DNA of 64,000 bases from Muraenolepis orangiensis (GCA_027704905.1 CM051016.1:9773070-9837069); one strand, 5' to 3'. Shown: positions 1 to 22,444, numbered from the stretch's first letter. A program made the numbers and translations. Notes: generated by a model not told the origin, from the sequence alone.

Positions 1-17
1 TGTTGTTGTTTTTCCAG

Positions 18-128
18 GTGGTGCCTCACAATCAAACTCTTCCAGAGGGAGTTTATGACAAACTTCTGATCACCGTTAAGGGAGCCATCAAACCCCACGC
101 TAACATGTTAGTCCCAACCAATATCTTC

Positions 129-186
<58 letters not shown>

Positions 187-1234
187 TAATTATATGTATG
201 TACATGTGTGTTTTACAGGGTGACAATGGACCTGACCTCAGGTCGTGACATTGTGTTCCACCTGAATGTGCGTTTCAACGATATGGGGAAGAAGGTGATC
301 GTGAGGAACAGTGAGATCAGCAAGAAGTGGGGCAAGGAGGAACGGGGAGGATCCTTCCCCTTCGTCCAAGGAAAGGACTTTGAGGTGAGAAGGTCATCAA
401 GGAGCAGGTAGGGGTTAGACAGTACAGATACGGGTGATTAAGGAGCAGGTAGGTTAGACAGTACAGAGATGGGTCATTAAGGAGCTGGTAGGGGTTAGAC
501 GGTACAGAGACAGGTCATTAAGGAGCAGGTAGGGGTTAGACAGTACAGAGACCGGTCATTAAGGAGCAGGTAGGGGTTATAGACAGTACAGATACGGGTG
601 ATTAAGGAGCAGGTAGGTTAGACAGTACAGAGATGGGTCATTAAGGAGCAGGTAGGGGTTAGACAGTACAGAGACGGGTCATTAAGGAGCAGGTAGGGGT
701 TAGACAGTACAGAGACAGGTCATTAAGGAGCAGGTAGGGGTTAGACAGTACAGATGGGAGTGATTAAGGAGCAGGTAGGTTAGACAGTACAGAGACGGGT
801 CATTAACAAGCAGGTAAGGGTTAGACAGTACAGAGACGGGTCATTAAGGAGCAGGTAGGGGTTAGAGGGTACAGACATGAGTCATTAAGGAGCAGGTAGG
901 GGTTGGATGGTACAGAGACGGGTCATTAAGGAGCAGATAGGGGTTAGGTGGTACAGAGACAGGTCATTAAGGAGCAGGTAGGGGTTAGACTGGTCATTAA
1001 GGAGCAGGTAAGGGTTAGACAGTACAGAGGGGTTGGACAGTAACTGACCTGTCCAAAACACGGTTCTCCTGACAGATGAAGATACTCTGCACCGGGAATG
1101 GGTACAGAATCGCAGTGAATGGCTCCCACCTGTTGGAGTTCCAGCACCGGTGCCGAGACCTCCGCAGCATCAATCACCTGTCCATCTACAACGACCTCAC
1201 CCTGAAGTCTGTTAGTTTGGAGAAGTTGCCCTGA
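18..1234 (+). CDS. lgals3: Galectin, probably galectin-3 (3' exons, partial)
   Basis: Three exons, 18-106, 219-384 and 1076-1234 (TGA), join in phase and give 137 residues of one galectin carbohydrate-recognition domain. The 5' part lies left of the window. Beta-galactoside contact residues are present: H, N and R in HLNVRF, the N of VIVRNS, and W, E and R in WGKEER. The domain therefore looks able to bind sugar. Galectins are cytosolic or secreted lectins that crosslink glycoproteins. The galectin-3 assignment rests on general similarity and on the FBXO34-ATG14-TBPL2 neighbourhood, which is next to LGALS3 in human. The Gly/Pro-rich N-terminal tail that would prove galectin-3 is not in the window, so another single-domain galectin is possible. 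The second intron is almost filled by a 41-bp minisatellite. Confidence 0.85.
122..183. repeat. (TA)n microsatellite in galectin intron
   Basis: An almost pure TA run lies between the first two galectin exons. It stops about 35 bases before the exon at 219. Confidence 0.95.
390..1045. repeat. 41-bp minisatellite, galectin last intron
   Basis: About 15 copies of a roughly 41-bp unit containing AAGGAGCAGGTAGGGGTTAG. The array starts within about six bases of the 5' splice site at 385 and fills the intron almost to the next exon at 1076. Each unit carries CAGGTAGGG, which itself resembles a splice donor. Confidence 0.95.
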
Positions 1235-1470
1235 GCTCTAAGCCTCCAGCCATGTTTCAGCTCCTTTGGCATGGTCTGACGTTCTCTCCTTGGTTTGGGT
1301 CGGTGGAGACAACAGACCTGTGGTCTCACATGCTAGTGCTGTCGTTCACACAATGTTGTCTATGCATAGTCCTCTACTGGTCACTAGTTAACTCAAGAAT
1401 AGCATTTAATAAATTGATGGGTGTGGGGTAGTTAGAGCTTGGAGATTGAGATTTATTGTATGACAACAAC

Positions 1471-1476
1471 AATAAA
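1471..1476 (+). terminator. Galectin poly(A) signal
   Basis: AATAAA lies 237 bases after the stop codon. AT-rich DNA with no gene that I can see follows from about 1500 to 2300. Confidence 0.6.
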
Positions 1477-2339
1477 GACGTTATTAAACACAATAAATAT
1501 CTCCAGACTAAACCAAGTATGTGTGTGAAACGTGTCTGTGTTTTCATTTATACAATGTATTCATGTGTGTTATTACTATCCTCATTTCTGAAATATTTGA
1601 CATTGACATTTATTCATTAGGTGCTTCAAATGTAAAAGGTATGCTAAATCTATAATTGTTAGACAATATATTAGACAAATATTAGACCTTGGCTTCAAAA
1701 ACAGCTACAGACTACAAAGGCACTCATTATATTTCCTTAACAAAACAGTCAAATTCTTCCAAAAGCAAAACAGTGTAAAACGGTTACACAGTTACCTTCT
1801 AGGGTACAATGTTATACTTATAACTCTATTAACTAAGTTATGACATAGTTCTAACTTAGTTCTATCATACTTAATTATATCATAGTTATACATAGTCAAT
1901 TATTTAACTTAAAAAAATGTGAATATGAATCGGAAGAATACTAATTAAGTATGTTTAGAATTGTTTTTAGCTATTTTTGTATAGTTTGTATAACAAATAT
2001 TAATCGATTTTATAGTTTAATTTGCTTCTATTAAAATTTTGGAATCTGTAAGGTGTTGCTTCTCACTGATTCAAAAGTTGTTTGATATTATTATAATAAT
2101 ATAAACAGACATCTAGGATACTGCACACAATTACTTCTAACTTCTTCTCACTTCTCAGGGTTTGACCTACTTTAAGTGATTACACACACAGCAGGTAATG
2201 AGGCTGGAATAAAGTAATTTCACTTACGAAATACAGTCTTTAGACAATGAAAGTTTATAAAGGAGATGATGAATCGCAGTTAAGAATTTAGTACAACGTA
2301 ATTGTGTGACTGACTACCCCCCCCCCCCCCCCCCATTGG

Positions 2340-2571
2340 TTGGGGGCGCGGCCACGGGCTTATACGTGACGTGCTGACGTTGTCGCGCTGAGCGTCGTGA
2401 CGTCACGTCTCTGCTACTAAGCTCAGTCAGGGAAGTTAGCTCCACAGTAAAGAGCTGGGTTGAGTAGGATTTAGATGTACGACAACTCATTACGGGTTTC
2501 CGAGACGTTGTCCGACCGATCGGTACATCGACGACACCGTTGGGACGTCGCTGTCTCCGTCCCGTCGCCAG
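2340..2571 (+). promoter_or_regulatory. fbxo34: Putative fbxo34 promoter and noncoding first exon
   Basis: A GC-rich stretch after a run of C (about 2317-2334) contains GTGACGTCAC at 2397-2406, a perfect CRE, and further TGACG half sites. It ends in CCAG/GTTAGT at 2571-2572, a good 5' splice donor. The fbxo34 coding exon starts right after an acceptor at 5840-5841, so a noncoding first exon here fits. A second perfect CRE lies at 2612-2619, inside the putative intron. This is inference from motifs; no transcript evidence is available. Confidence 0.45.
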
Positions 2572-2664
2572 GTTAGTCTCACCTCTCGGCCTGTTGGACT
2601 GTTTACGAGTGTGACGTCACACATACAGAACCATGTTAACATGGGCCTAGTCACTGTCCTCTAC

Positions 2665-3045
2665 TGATATGTGTTCTCTACTGTCCTCATGTGTTCTCTA
2701 CTGTCCTCATGTGTTCTCTACTGTCATGTGTTCTCCACTGTCCTCATGGGTTCTCTACTGTCCTCCTGTGTTATCTACTGTCCTCCATGTGTTCTCTACT
2801 GTCCTCATGGGTTCTGTACTGTCCTCCTGTGTTATCTACTGTCCTCCATGTGTTCTCTACTGTCTCCATGTGTTCTCTACTGTCATGTGTTCTCCACTGT
2901 CCTCATGTGTTCTCTTCTGTCCTGTTTTCTCTACTGTCCATGTTTTCTCTACTGTCCATGTTTTCTCTACTGTCCTCATGTTCTCTACTGTCCTGTGTTC
3001 TCTACTGTCCTCCTGTGTTCTCTACTGTCTCTTCTACTGCTTACA
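2665..3045. repeat. 18-bp minisatellite (CTACTGTCCTCATGTGTT type)
   Basis: About 20 degenerate copies of an 18-bp unit. Open frames across it are low-complexity artefacts. From 3060 to about 3810 there is a short GT run and otherwise DNA without recognisable features. Confidence 0.9.
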
Positions 3046-4120
3046 GCTGGTACTATGGTGTGTGTGTGTGTGTGTGTGTGTTGTCAGCTAGTAGCAGTGT
3101 GTAGTTGTTAATGGGATGCAGCCCGTTGCATGCTAGTTAGCTGGGCCAGCTAGTTAGCTGGGCTGCTAGTCATGTTCACTTGTCTTGTAGACGATTGTCA
3201 GTGATCCACCAACCTACTGGTCTACTTGTAAATCATCCTGAACTGGTTCCCATAATGGCACATGAACACTATTGATTTTGCAATCCTAATCACAACTCTG
3301 GTCACTTCTGAGGAACCCGTCGTTGGTGAGCAGGGAAGTTGAGAACCGGTTAGTTGAGAGCAGAGACCTCAGGGTAATGTGTAACCACCACGGAGACATG
3401 TGGCGGTAAACACACACACATTCTCACGTTCGTCTTTAACTCCGGAGTCTTTTTACACTGAACAGGACACAGGACACAGGACCAGAACACACACTTGTTG
3501 ATGTGTTGTGAACATCTTTCAGCGTGCAACAGCATCATGATGAGGTGTATGTGGTCGGACTAGTCGGTTTACATTTCACCATCATCACTAACCTTCTCAG
3601 TCACACGTGCTGTAGCCGCTGGTGTATACCTGACCAGGTTGTCTACCTGACCTTATCTGATAAACAAAGGTTGGTTAGTTTGTTTTTTGAAGGAGGCAGC
3701 TATCAGTGGAGAAATATATTTTTCCCAGATAAAAGCAACACACACAGGGAGGTGTTGGATGTTTAAAGTAGTCTTGTCTTGTCTCTCTTATTCCTCCTCT
3801 TCCCGCTCCTCCTATTTCATTTTTGGGTTAGGGTTTCAGTTTACGGGTTAGGGGTTCAGTTTAAGGGTTTTGTTTTAGGGTTAGGGGTTCTGTTTTAGGG
3901 TTTTGTTTTGGTTCATTTATCAAGTGTTTTTGTCCTCCACCTGGGAGGTGGAGGAGGTGGGAGAGACAGGAGCGTTGCCATGGTGACCGTCTGAGATGTG
4001 AAGAGCTGCCACTTGACCCAAACCCATCCAGCAGCCACCCAGCATCACCCTGTCTGGAGGTAGGCTCTGCCCACAATCATATGCTCTGGTAGAGACCATC
4101 TGGTCACTACTGTAGCCCAC

Positions 4121-5016
4121 TAGGGCTGGGCCATATGGACTTAAAACTATATCACGATATTTCATGGTATTTATTGTGATGACGATAAATGACCAACAAA
4201 AAAAAACCAACAAAAAAATATATATCTTAATCCTTACCATCATCAAATACGTAAGGGATAATGAACGGAACGCTCATTAATAAGTCGGTAGTCGGTCCCG
4301 ACTTATTATGATTTACTTCCTTATTATGATAGTTCTCCGAAGTTGAGGCGTTGCTTGGCAACTGGCGCAAACAATTCAGCAATTCTATCAAGTCAGTATT
4401 TTCCGTCAGGAAAAGTGAACGGGACTACTCGCGGAGTGATATGATAGTCGTGAATAGAAGCCAATTCCAGTGAAAATGCAAACGTCAATACTCACAGGAT
4501 TCATAATCTAGTCTTTTGCCAAGCAAAATGCCACCGCCTCTGTCAATTCTCCCCAGCGTTTGCTTTTTGAACCGTACGGTGTGCAACTGGCAAACGCGCT
4601 GGCAATCCCCTTCTGAGTAAGAGGAGTTTGCACGTTGCTCGTTGACGTCTTCCCGAACGCAACTTCTGACTCTCCTCATACTCTGGTCTGTGTTTGTACT
4701 TTAGGTGGTGGAACAAATTGGACGTGTTTCCATCCTTTGTACTTTTTGTTGACACACTTTGCATATAACAGACGTTTGATTAACGTCTGCTTTTTTGAAC
4801 CCAAACCAGGTCCGTACTACAGATGTAGCTCCTTTTTTCTCCATTAACTCCTCCTCGCCTACGCTTGGAACTCCGCCATTGTTGTTCTCCTTCTACATGC
4901 CCACGTTTGTCGCATATGTAAACACGTCATTAATTATCGTCATTACCGCAGTATGACAAAATACTTATCGTGGGGAGGACTTATCGCGATAAACGATACG
5001 ATATGGCACAGCCCTA
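4121..5016 (-). mobile_element. hAT-type element with BED-finger remnant
   Basis: The ends are inverted (TAGGGCTGGGCC at left; the complement of TAGGGCTGTGCC at right). They are flanked by a perfect 8-bp duplication TAGCCCAC at 4113-4120 and 5017-5024, as in hAT transposons. On the minus strand at about 4680-4764 a short frame contains a motif of the type DGNTSNLFHHLKYKH, like the second half of a BED zinc finger in hAT transposases. The rest of the transposase is gone, so this is an internally deleted copy. Confidence 0.85.
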
Positions 5017-5024
5017 TAGCCCAC

Positions 5025-5158
5025 CTTGCCCAATCTTACCCTAGCATAGCCTAGCATACTCTACCTTACCCTAGCATAGCCTAGCATACTCTGCCTTACC
5101 CTAGCACAGCCTTGCATACTCTATCTTACCCTAGCATAGCCTAGAGAACCCTAGTCCT
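5025..5158. repeat. Short tandem repeat of TACCCTAGCATAGCC type
   Basis: Four to five degenerate copies of about 30 bp directly follow the hAT element. They start in the sequence that provided its target site. Confidence 0.75.
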
Positions 5159-5785
5159 AGGGATGTGCAAATGGACTCTTTTTATATCCCAATAACACGA
5201 TCCGACGGTTATCCGGTTATTCGCGTGACAAGAATACAGTAAACAAACGAGAGTAGCCTACAGAACAAAGTAGCCTAGTAGATGTGAAGTGTATCGGAAC
5301 CACCGTTTATTGTGACGGCAAACGTTGTGATTTCACAACCATCTATTTATTTATTAAAGTGCTGACACGCCCACAACTTTTAATGTCGAAATGGATGTTA
5401 AACTCGGGGCTTAATTCAGACATAAAAAGTCTATAATGTTATATTTTTGCCCGGGGGTTTGGGACCGCTGCTCTACATCCATCTGATGGCCAAGAGGCAC
5501 ACAAGTGGTTGATATGAGAGTTTTGCGCGCCGTTGTGCACTGCAATCAATTCTGCATATGCAGAATTCTCTATCACGATCAGTGAGTTGTTTTTCGTTTT
5601 TCGTCGGGCCAAACCATCCCCCAGGAAAGCCAGCTTTTTTTGTGACAGCCGGCATATTTTCTGATGAATTCCCATGATTCCATGCACTAGTAGAATAACC
5701 AAATAGCGATATCAGTATTGAAATAGTAATGCCTCGAACGGTTATCCAAATAGTAAATTATCTTTGCACCTCCCTACCAAGTGTC
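5158..5785. other. Possible further hAT-like non-autonomous element
   Basis: The left end TAGGGATGTGCAAA and the complement of the right end, TAGGGAGGTGCAAA, look like terminal inverted repeats. No clean 8-bp duplication flanks them, so the call is tentative. No transposase is visible. Confidence 0.35.
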
Positions 5786-5842
5786 TTACCTAAGTGTCCT
5801 ACCCTAGTACCCAACCTAAAGCTTAGCCATGTTGTCTCTAGG

Positions 5843-7399
5843 ATGCACCTGCAGGCCTACCCCCCCCTTCAGTGCTCTCCCAAGAGAGCCCAGCAGGGGG
5901 AGATCCTCCGGACCTCTGCCGCCGGTAACCATGGAAAAGTGGGAGGAGGGATCCGATGCCCCTTCAGCGTCCTGTCCGACAACACTCCACATCGCCACGG
6001 CGAGGGGCCGACCCACGACGAAAAAAAAAACGGTGACCAGGAGGAAGCATGGAGTGTGGTGCGGCCCGGACACGTCCGGGAGAAGATCGCCATGTTTGCC
6101 GCCCCCCAACAGGGCCCTGAGGACCCAGGGGAGGCCTGCGGGGGGGGGCTGAAGGTGAAGGGGGGCTGGGAGGCAGAGGGTCGCTCTGCCAAGCGACAGC
6201 GGAGGTCTCGGGGGGAGGGGCTGGCCACTGGAGGAGGGAAAGAGGAGGAGGAGGAGGAGGAGGAGGAGGAGGAGGTGGTGTCAGTTGGGGAAATGGTGGC
6301 CCTCCTGGAGCAGAGGGCGAGCCAGCAGCAGGTGACCTCCGTCCCGCTCCTCTCTCTGTCCCACACGGCCCCCGTACGGCCCCCAAGGACCGGGTCCCAG
6401 GTGTGTGTGGAGGCGGTGCGTGTCTGGGACCTGGTGGCCCGGCTGGAGTCTGAGTGTTTGAAGAGTCGGTCGGGGTCCGGACGCCTCCTCCTTAGGGGGG
6501 TGGGCCGCATCCTGCTGGCCGGGACCTCTTCATCATCACCCTCATCGTCATCCCAACCACAGCCTCCCTCGGGCTCCCCGGCCTTGGGAGGCTGTGGTTC
6601 TTGTCCTCCTGGTTCGGAGAGCCTGTCCCCGGCCCGGCTGGCGGCTGAGGAACAGGGACAGACTGAAGTCCAAAGACCCGGGGGTTCCACCCAGGACCCA
6701 GTGGACCCCCGGACCGTGAACTGTGGGGGGGGGGAGGGGGAGGAGGAGGAGGAGGAGGCGGCGGCGGAACCTCCTCCAGGGGAGCTGTTCTTCTCACAAT
6801 CGCTGGTCTACACTTCCTCCTTCTTCTCCCAGTCGCCAGGCGCCAGAGGGTCGTCACAAGCACCTCCTACCGCCTCCTTGCTGCTGCTCTCAGCCCCTGG
6901 TGGAGGAGGAGAGCAGGAGGTCAAGCGGCCCGGCATCTCCCACCGCTTTCTGGAAGCCCGCTTCAAGCTGCAGCTCTTGCTGGAACCCCAGTCCTCCCTG
7001 CTGCTCCTCCCCGCCCACCTCCTCCTGCACATTCTGTCCCTGCTGCCCACCCGCAGCCTGGCGGCCCTCAAGTGCTGCTGCCGCCACTTCTCCTCCCTGG
7101 TGGACGCGTACGGCGTGCGGCCTGCCGACTCCCTCTGGGTGTGGGACCCCCGTTACCGTGACGACCCCTGCAAGCAGTGCAAGCGGCGGTATCGCCGCGG
7201 CGACGTCTCCCTCTGCCGCTGGCACCACAAACCGTACTGCCAGGCGCTGCCCTATGGCCCCGGGTACTGGATGTGTTGCCGCAGCGCCCGCAGGGACACG
7301 CCCGGATGCAACGTGGGTCTCCACGACAACCGCTGGGTACCTGACTTCCACAGCTTCACCTCCCCCATCTACAGGAGGAGGAGGGAGGAGGAGGTCTGA
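5843..7399 (+). CDS. fbxo34: F-box only protein 34
   Basis: A single coding exon of 518 residues. I chose the ATG at 5843 because it follows a splice acceptor (AG at 5840-5841) and begins MHL, like the mammalian protein. The longer open frame from 5729 would start inside the putative intron. Conserved N-terminal blocks (VVRPG..REKIA; MVALLEQRAS; VARLESECLK) match the family. The F-box is around residues 385-430 (LPAHLLLHILSLLPTRSLAALK). A Cys/His-rich C-terminal block follows (CKQCKRRY, CRWHHKPYCQALPYGPGYW). F-box proteins bind SKP1 and recruit substrates to SCF ubiquitin ligases; the FBXO34 substrates are not evident here. The middle part is unusually low in complexity, with a GAG-encoded Glu tract (about 6240-6275) and Gly/Glu/Ala runs, and the GC content is high. 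Confidence 0.93.
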   Translation: MHLQAYPPLQCSPKRAQQGEILRTSAAGNHGKVGGGIRCPFSVLSDNTPHRHGEGPTHDEKKNGDQEEAWSVVRPGHVREKIAMFAAPQQGPEDPGEACGGGLKVKGGWEAEGRSAKRQRRSRGEGLATGGGKEEEEEEEEEEEVVSVGEMVALLEQRASQQQVTSVPLLSLSHTAPVRPPRTGSQVCVEAVRVWDLVARLESECLKSRSGSGRLLLRGVGRILLAGTSSSSPSSSSQPQPPSGSPALGGCGSCPPGSESLSPARLAAEEQGQTEVQRPGGSTQDPVDPRTVNCGGGEGEEEEEEAAAEPPPGELFFSQSLVYTSSFFSQSPGARGSSQAPPTASLLLLSAPGGGGEQEVKRPGISHRFLEARFKLQLLLEPQSSLLLLPAHLLLHILSLLPTRSLAALKCCCRHFSSLVDAYGVRPADSLWVWDPRYRDDPCKQCKRRYRRGDVSLCRWHHKPYCQALPYGPGYWMCCRSARRDTPGCNVGLHDNRWVPDFHSFTSPIYRRRREEEV

Positions 7400-7412
7400 G
7401 GGAAGGTGGGGT

Positions 7413-7452
<40 letters not shown>

Positions 7453-7757
7453 AATGACCAGGAAGCAGTTCTCTCAGCCACGGTTCTACTTATCGTTCCC
7501 TCGAATGGCTCCCAGTGCAACACTTGAAACAATGTGATCTGAGGAAAAAAAAAAACTTTTATCTTTGTAGATATTTATTAATTGGGAGTTGTGTGTATTA
7601 CCCTGAAGGCCGAGGGTCTCTGGTTATGGAAAATAAAAGCTTTAAAACTATGCTGGAAGCCCAGATGTTTCAGCCACAGCAAAATATGTTCTCGCTTTCT
7701 TTCTATATATTTTTTTTTTCAAAGGTTGTTTTGGGCGGCTGTTCTGATATTTTGCTT

Positions 7758-7763
7758 AATAAA
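7758..7763 (+). terminator. fbxo34: fbxo34 poly(A) signal
   Basis: AATAAA lies about 360 bases past the stop codon. The 3' UTR includes a (GT)n run at about 7411-7450. Between 7800 and 8390 I see no gene. Confidence 0.55.
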
Positions 7764-8394
7764 ATGCATCTGTTTTTATTCTGAATGAATATGGCTCCTT
7801 TTATTTCGCTTAACGAGACAAAGTCAAACATCTACAACTTCACATGCTAGTAGTAGCCTAGCATTGTTTTCATGGATACAGGTTGCTATGGATACTGGTT
7901 AGTAGTAGGGTTGAAACTGATGTACAATGTCAAACTAAATGCACAACTGGTAACAATGACTTGTCAGTCCACTTTCATAATCGAATTAACCGCATCCCCT
8001 GAAGACTGACTCTCACACCTCATAGAAGGTTCTGGGCAGATTTTTTTTATGTTTAATTACACCTCGAAGGCGCAACAATTGTCTGTTTTAAAATACCAAC
8101 AGCACCCCCTATCGCAATTTAAAATTACTCTACGGATGTCCGTCCTCCCTAAGCGCCACATTGAATTCCAGTCTGACACTGGATGAACACCGTCTCATAC
8201 GAGCTCTCATACTTGATTGTAATATAATGGAAGTAGACTACATGTCAGTCCTGTGTTTATTCAGTATTCGACTTAAGATATGTTATTAAAGACTAATGGG
8301 AAGACCTCGGGAATCGAACCTCGAACACTAGACTGTAGACTAGACTCCCTGGAATAATTTAAACTAACTTTTTGTTATACATTACAGTGGCGGC

Positions 8395-8944
8395 CAGTGG
8401 TTGAAAAGTAGGAAATGGGGCACTGTGCGTGCTACCAGACAAACCTAACGGAATTGAGTGAGAAGCGTGTTGTGTAAAGTATATTTATCTGTATTTAATT
8501 AAAATGAGACTTATCATATCGTAAAACCAGCACGTAAATTGTCTCATCGCGAGCCAAAGAAACCACGATTGCCACGCTTTGTTTACGTTTGGGGTCGGAA
8601 CTCTAAAGTTTCCAGTCTGACATTCGACTTACGAGTTGTCTGGAACGCGATATTAATGAATGATACAAGATACATCCTTGCATGATGATAATGCTCCCCC
8701 CAAATCTCTGGATATTCAGCCTACCTTACTGCCCTACACACGTTAAAAACCAGGACTCATTGGCCTCTCGGGTCTGGCAGTTTTATAATGGACTTCAATG
8801 GGGAGCTTGGGGAGGACTGACCTCCGTACAGTACTTTTCAATTGCGGTAGGGGGTGCTGTTGGTATTTTGACACGACATGATTGTTGTGCCTTCGTGTTA
8901 ACAGTTATTAGTTTATTCTTTCCTCAATGGATGAGCCTCCACTG
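8395..8944. mobile_element. hAT-like MITE, copy 1
   Basis: Starts CAGTGGCGG and ends CCTCCACTG. It is flanked by a perfect 8-bp duplication ATACATTA at 8387-8394 and 8945-8952. It shares internal sequence with the inverted copy at 32366-33132. No transposase is encoded. It lies between the convergent genes fbxo34 and atg14. Confidence 0.92.
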
Positions 8945-8964
8945 ATACATTATACTGTTATATA

Positions 8965-9165
8965 ATCGCCCCAGATGTCTTTTAAATCAGGGTTAATGAG
9001 AACAGGTCTTTTAAATTAGGTTTAATGAGAACATAAGGGCTTTTAAATCAGGGTTAATGAGAACAGAAGGTCTTTTAAATTAGGTTTAATGAGAACATAA
9101 GGGCTTTTAAATCAGGTTGAATGAGAACAGAAGGGCTTTTAAATCAGGTTTAATGAGAACAGAAG
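8965..9165. repeat. About 33-bp minisatellite downstream of atg14
   Basis: Six copies of a unit containing CTTTTAAATCAGG and TTTAATGAGAACA. Confidence 0.9.
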
Positions 9166-9398
9166 GTGAATACATCCAACACTCTAGACAGACTACAAGA
9201 CGTGAAGGTCCACATCCTCTTCGACCCCGTCTCTGGACCAGGATGTGAGGTTAGATGTGTCAGACACATCAGAAGACCCCTCATGGAGTTGACAGACAGG
9301 TGGGTTCTGTTTGAGAACGACCCGGTGATTCACATTCATCAGATTGAAGACCATCTGCAGCCCAGTACTGGTTCAGCTCTGGACCACAAGCTTCTCCT

Positions 9399-9419
9399 GG
9401 GGGGGGGGGGGGGGGGGGG
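9399..9419. repeat. Poly(G) run beside the atg14 stop codon
   Basis: An uninterrupted run of about 20 G lies a few bases downstream (in gene orientation) of the atg14 stop. It is a candidate for sequencing or slippage error. Confidence 0.85.
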
Positions 9420-9425
9420 TGTAGT

Positions 9426-13445
<4,020 letters not shown>

Positions 13446-13740
13446 GGAGCACCGGTCGACGCTATGCTAACCACCGCTGCCCGACTTTAGGAGTCTAATT
13501 TGGCTCCTAGTTAAGATTCAGAGGGTTACGTCTCCGTCTGGATGAGGACTTAAAACACACTTTAATGGAACGCATTTGTCGCTCATGATGCAACGGAGAA
13601 AAGCTTTTGTTTTGAAGTATCTGTTTCTGTTTTCCCGTTCTCCCCCCCCTCGGAACACGTGATACGGTTTGTTGATGTTGTGACGTCACTGCGCTGGTGG
13701 GTGGAGTCACGGCCACGCAGAGTGAAACACAAAAATAATA
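13446..13740 (-). promoter_or_regulatory. atg14: Putative atg14 promoter
   Basis: The short gap between the atg14 start and the tbpl2 3' end holds an E-box CACGTG at 13656-13661 and a perfect CRE TGACGTCA at 13681-13688. TFEB-type factors recognise E-boxes of this kind in lysosome and autophagy genes. The link is inference. Confidence 0.45.
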
Positions 13741-13741
13741 T

Positions 13742-13747
13742 TTTATT
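13742..13747 (-). terminator. tbpl2: tbpl2 poly(A) signal
   Basis: AATAAA on the minus strand, about 160 bases past the tbpl2 stop. Confidence 0.55.
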
Positions 13748-13904
13748 GACAAATATATTTGAACAAATCTCAGCTTCTTTGCCATCCAAACCATAGACAC
13801 AGTAAACACAAAGTATAATAAGTTCAATAAACTTTAAATTCAATATACATTCATTTAAATGTACAATAACAAAAAATAATATAATGCAGCATCAGCAGCA
13901 GCAG

Positions 13905-18706
<4,802 letters not shown>

Positions 18707-19163
18707 GGCCGCTCGAGCGTTTGAATAGAGCCGGCGTCACGTCCACGATGCCGCGATGGGCTGCAGGTGTGCTGCTGCTGCACGCGTCACACCTGTGCAG
18801 ATGTGATCAAAGTACTTGTATTGTTCTTTATTTGTGTAGATATTGCAATTTAATCGTAAACCCTCGATGTGTGGATAATGTAAAGTATATCGAGATTATC
18901 ATCAGATTATCATTGACATTCTGACTATTGATCTATTGATTATGATTTAGCAGTTTTATTTTCTTGTCACTAGATGGCGACCGTCTGCCTCTTGACTGTC
19001 CGCGCGACGCACACCGGAAGAAGTGACTGCGCATGCCCACACCATGTAAACAAGCAGCATGGTGTGTTGTGATGTTGTCTTCTAACCTATTATGTACACA
19101 AATATTATTCTGAAATACATAGTCTAGACTTGTAACTTTATTTTAACCTCTTAACGTGATGTC
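18707..19163. promoter_or_regulatory. Bidirectional promoter of tbpl2 and jmjd7
   Basis: The start codons of the divergent genes are 457 bp apart. The interval holds an ETS-type CCGGAAG at 19015-19021 and an NRF1-like TGCGCATGC at 19028-19036, both common in TATA-less bidirectional promoters. Confidence 0.6.
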
Positions 19164-21317
<2,154 letters not shown>

Positions 21318-21478
21318 CATCACAGGACGTGCCACCTTCGTGACATCACAGGAAGTGATGTCAGATATTTTAAGTACATCCTGAAAATATGTAAATTATT
21401 CGAGCCATTACAATTTGCCATTATACTACCAATACTGTATACTAATACTGTAGCACTAGTATACTAGTACTACATTTG

Positions 21479-21484
21479 AATAAA
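21479..21484 (+). terminator. jmjd7: jmjd7 poly(A) signal
   Basis: AATAAA lies about 160 bases past the stop. Confidence 0.55.
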
Positions 21485-21750
21485 CAAACTTCAAATAAAT
21501 GAACAAACTACAAATGTTGTCACCTCTCAATGTTTCTTAATATTATTATTATCTAGTTCAGTAAACGTTAAGAGTAAAGGAGGTTCTGGTTGGTCACATG
21601 GTTAAAATAACGAGAGCGGTGAAACCTGTTTGGAGAACACCGGTACACCTGAGGATCTAATAGAACACAGGTACACCTGAGGATCTAATAGAACACCGGT
21701 ACACCTGAGGATCTAATAGAACACAGGTGTTAAAACGCATCACCAAATAT

Positions 21751-21756
21751 TTTATT
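21751..21756 (-). terminator. mapkbp1: Candidate mapkbp1 poly(A) signal
   Basis: AATAAA on the minus strand would give a 3' UTR of about 1.7 kb, facing the jmjd7 3' end. Just before it (21640-21730) is a three-copy 27-bp repeat. Confidence 0.35.
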
Positions 21757-21806
21757 GTCTTCCAGGGAAGAGAACAGAAACAGTAGGAAGAAAAGTGTTA
21801 TATTTG

Positions 21807-21810
<4 letters not shown>

Positions 21811-21866
<56 letters not shown>

Positions 21867-21890
21867 ATATATATCTATATATATATATAT
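21811..21890. repeat. (TA)n microsatellite
   Basis: A TA run, slightly interrupted, in the putative mapkbp1 3' UTR. Confidence 0.95.
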
Positions 21891-22054
21891 ACACACACAC
21901 ATTTGGTCTTGAAAAACCTAGTTATTAATATCTGTTTTATTAATATCGATATGACCCAAAACCCTTTACAAAAGCCATGGACTACAAACCCGTGGTACTA
22001 TAAAAGACCACACGGGGGCGCCACTGTCCATGCACGACGTTCTCAGTGATTTGA

Positions 22055-22397
22055 AACGGTATATAAAAAGGACCATGTTATTAAAATAAGACAACAGTAT
22101 TTAAAAAGGACAATGTTATTATAATAAGACAACAGTATTTAAAAAGGATCATGTTATTTAAATAAGACAACAGTATTCAAAAAGGACAATGTTATTTAAA
22201 TTAGACAACAGTATTTAAATAATACTATTGTTTTAAGACGGTACAGTGATGGAAAGAAGAGAACGTTATGTTCTATCTTGTCCATCGAACAGAATAACGG
22301 AAAGCAGTTCTGATCAATATATTATATACTGATGTACTGTATAGTGTGTGTGTGTGTGTGTAGTGTATATGATGTGCGTGTGTATACAATGTGTACC

Positions 22398-22444
<47 letters not shown>

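Noticed and set aside
3820..3912. GGGTTAGGGTTTCAG stretch resembling telomere repeat
   Set aside because: Only a few TTAGGG-like units, irregular and mixed with CAGTTTA; better read as a short degenerate tandem repeat.
4096..5016. An independent gene from the BED-like frame at 4543-4764
   Set aside because: It lies inside a hAT element with a perfect target duplication, is very short and has no rest of a protein.
5729..5842. Upstream extension of the fbxo34 frame
   Set aside because: A splice acceptor lies just before the ATG at 5843, the conserved start is there, and the extension has no similarity to the family.
5869..6690. Minus-strand frame of 273 codons opposite fbxo34
   Set aside because: It is a shadow of a GC-rich coding exon and low in complexity.
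8682..8945. 87-codon frame with QFYNGLQWGAWGG, similar to one at 32376-32690
   Set aside because: The similarity is explained by two copies of the same MITE; the frames are not shared in full and have no domain.
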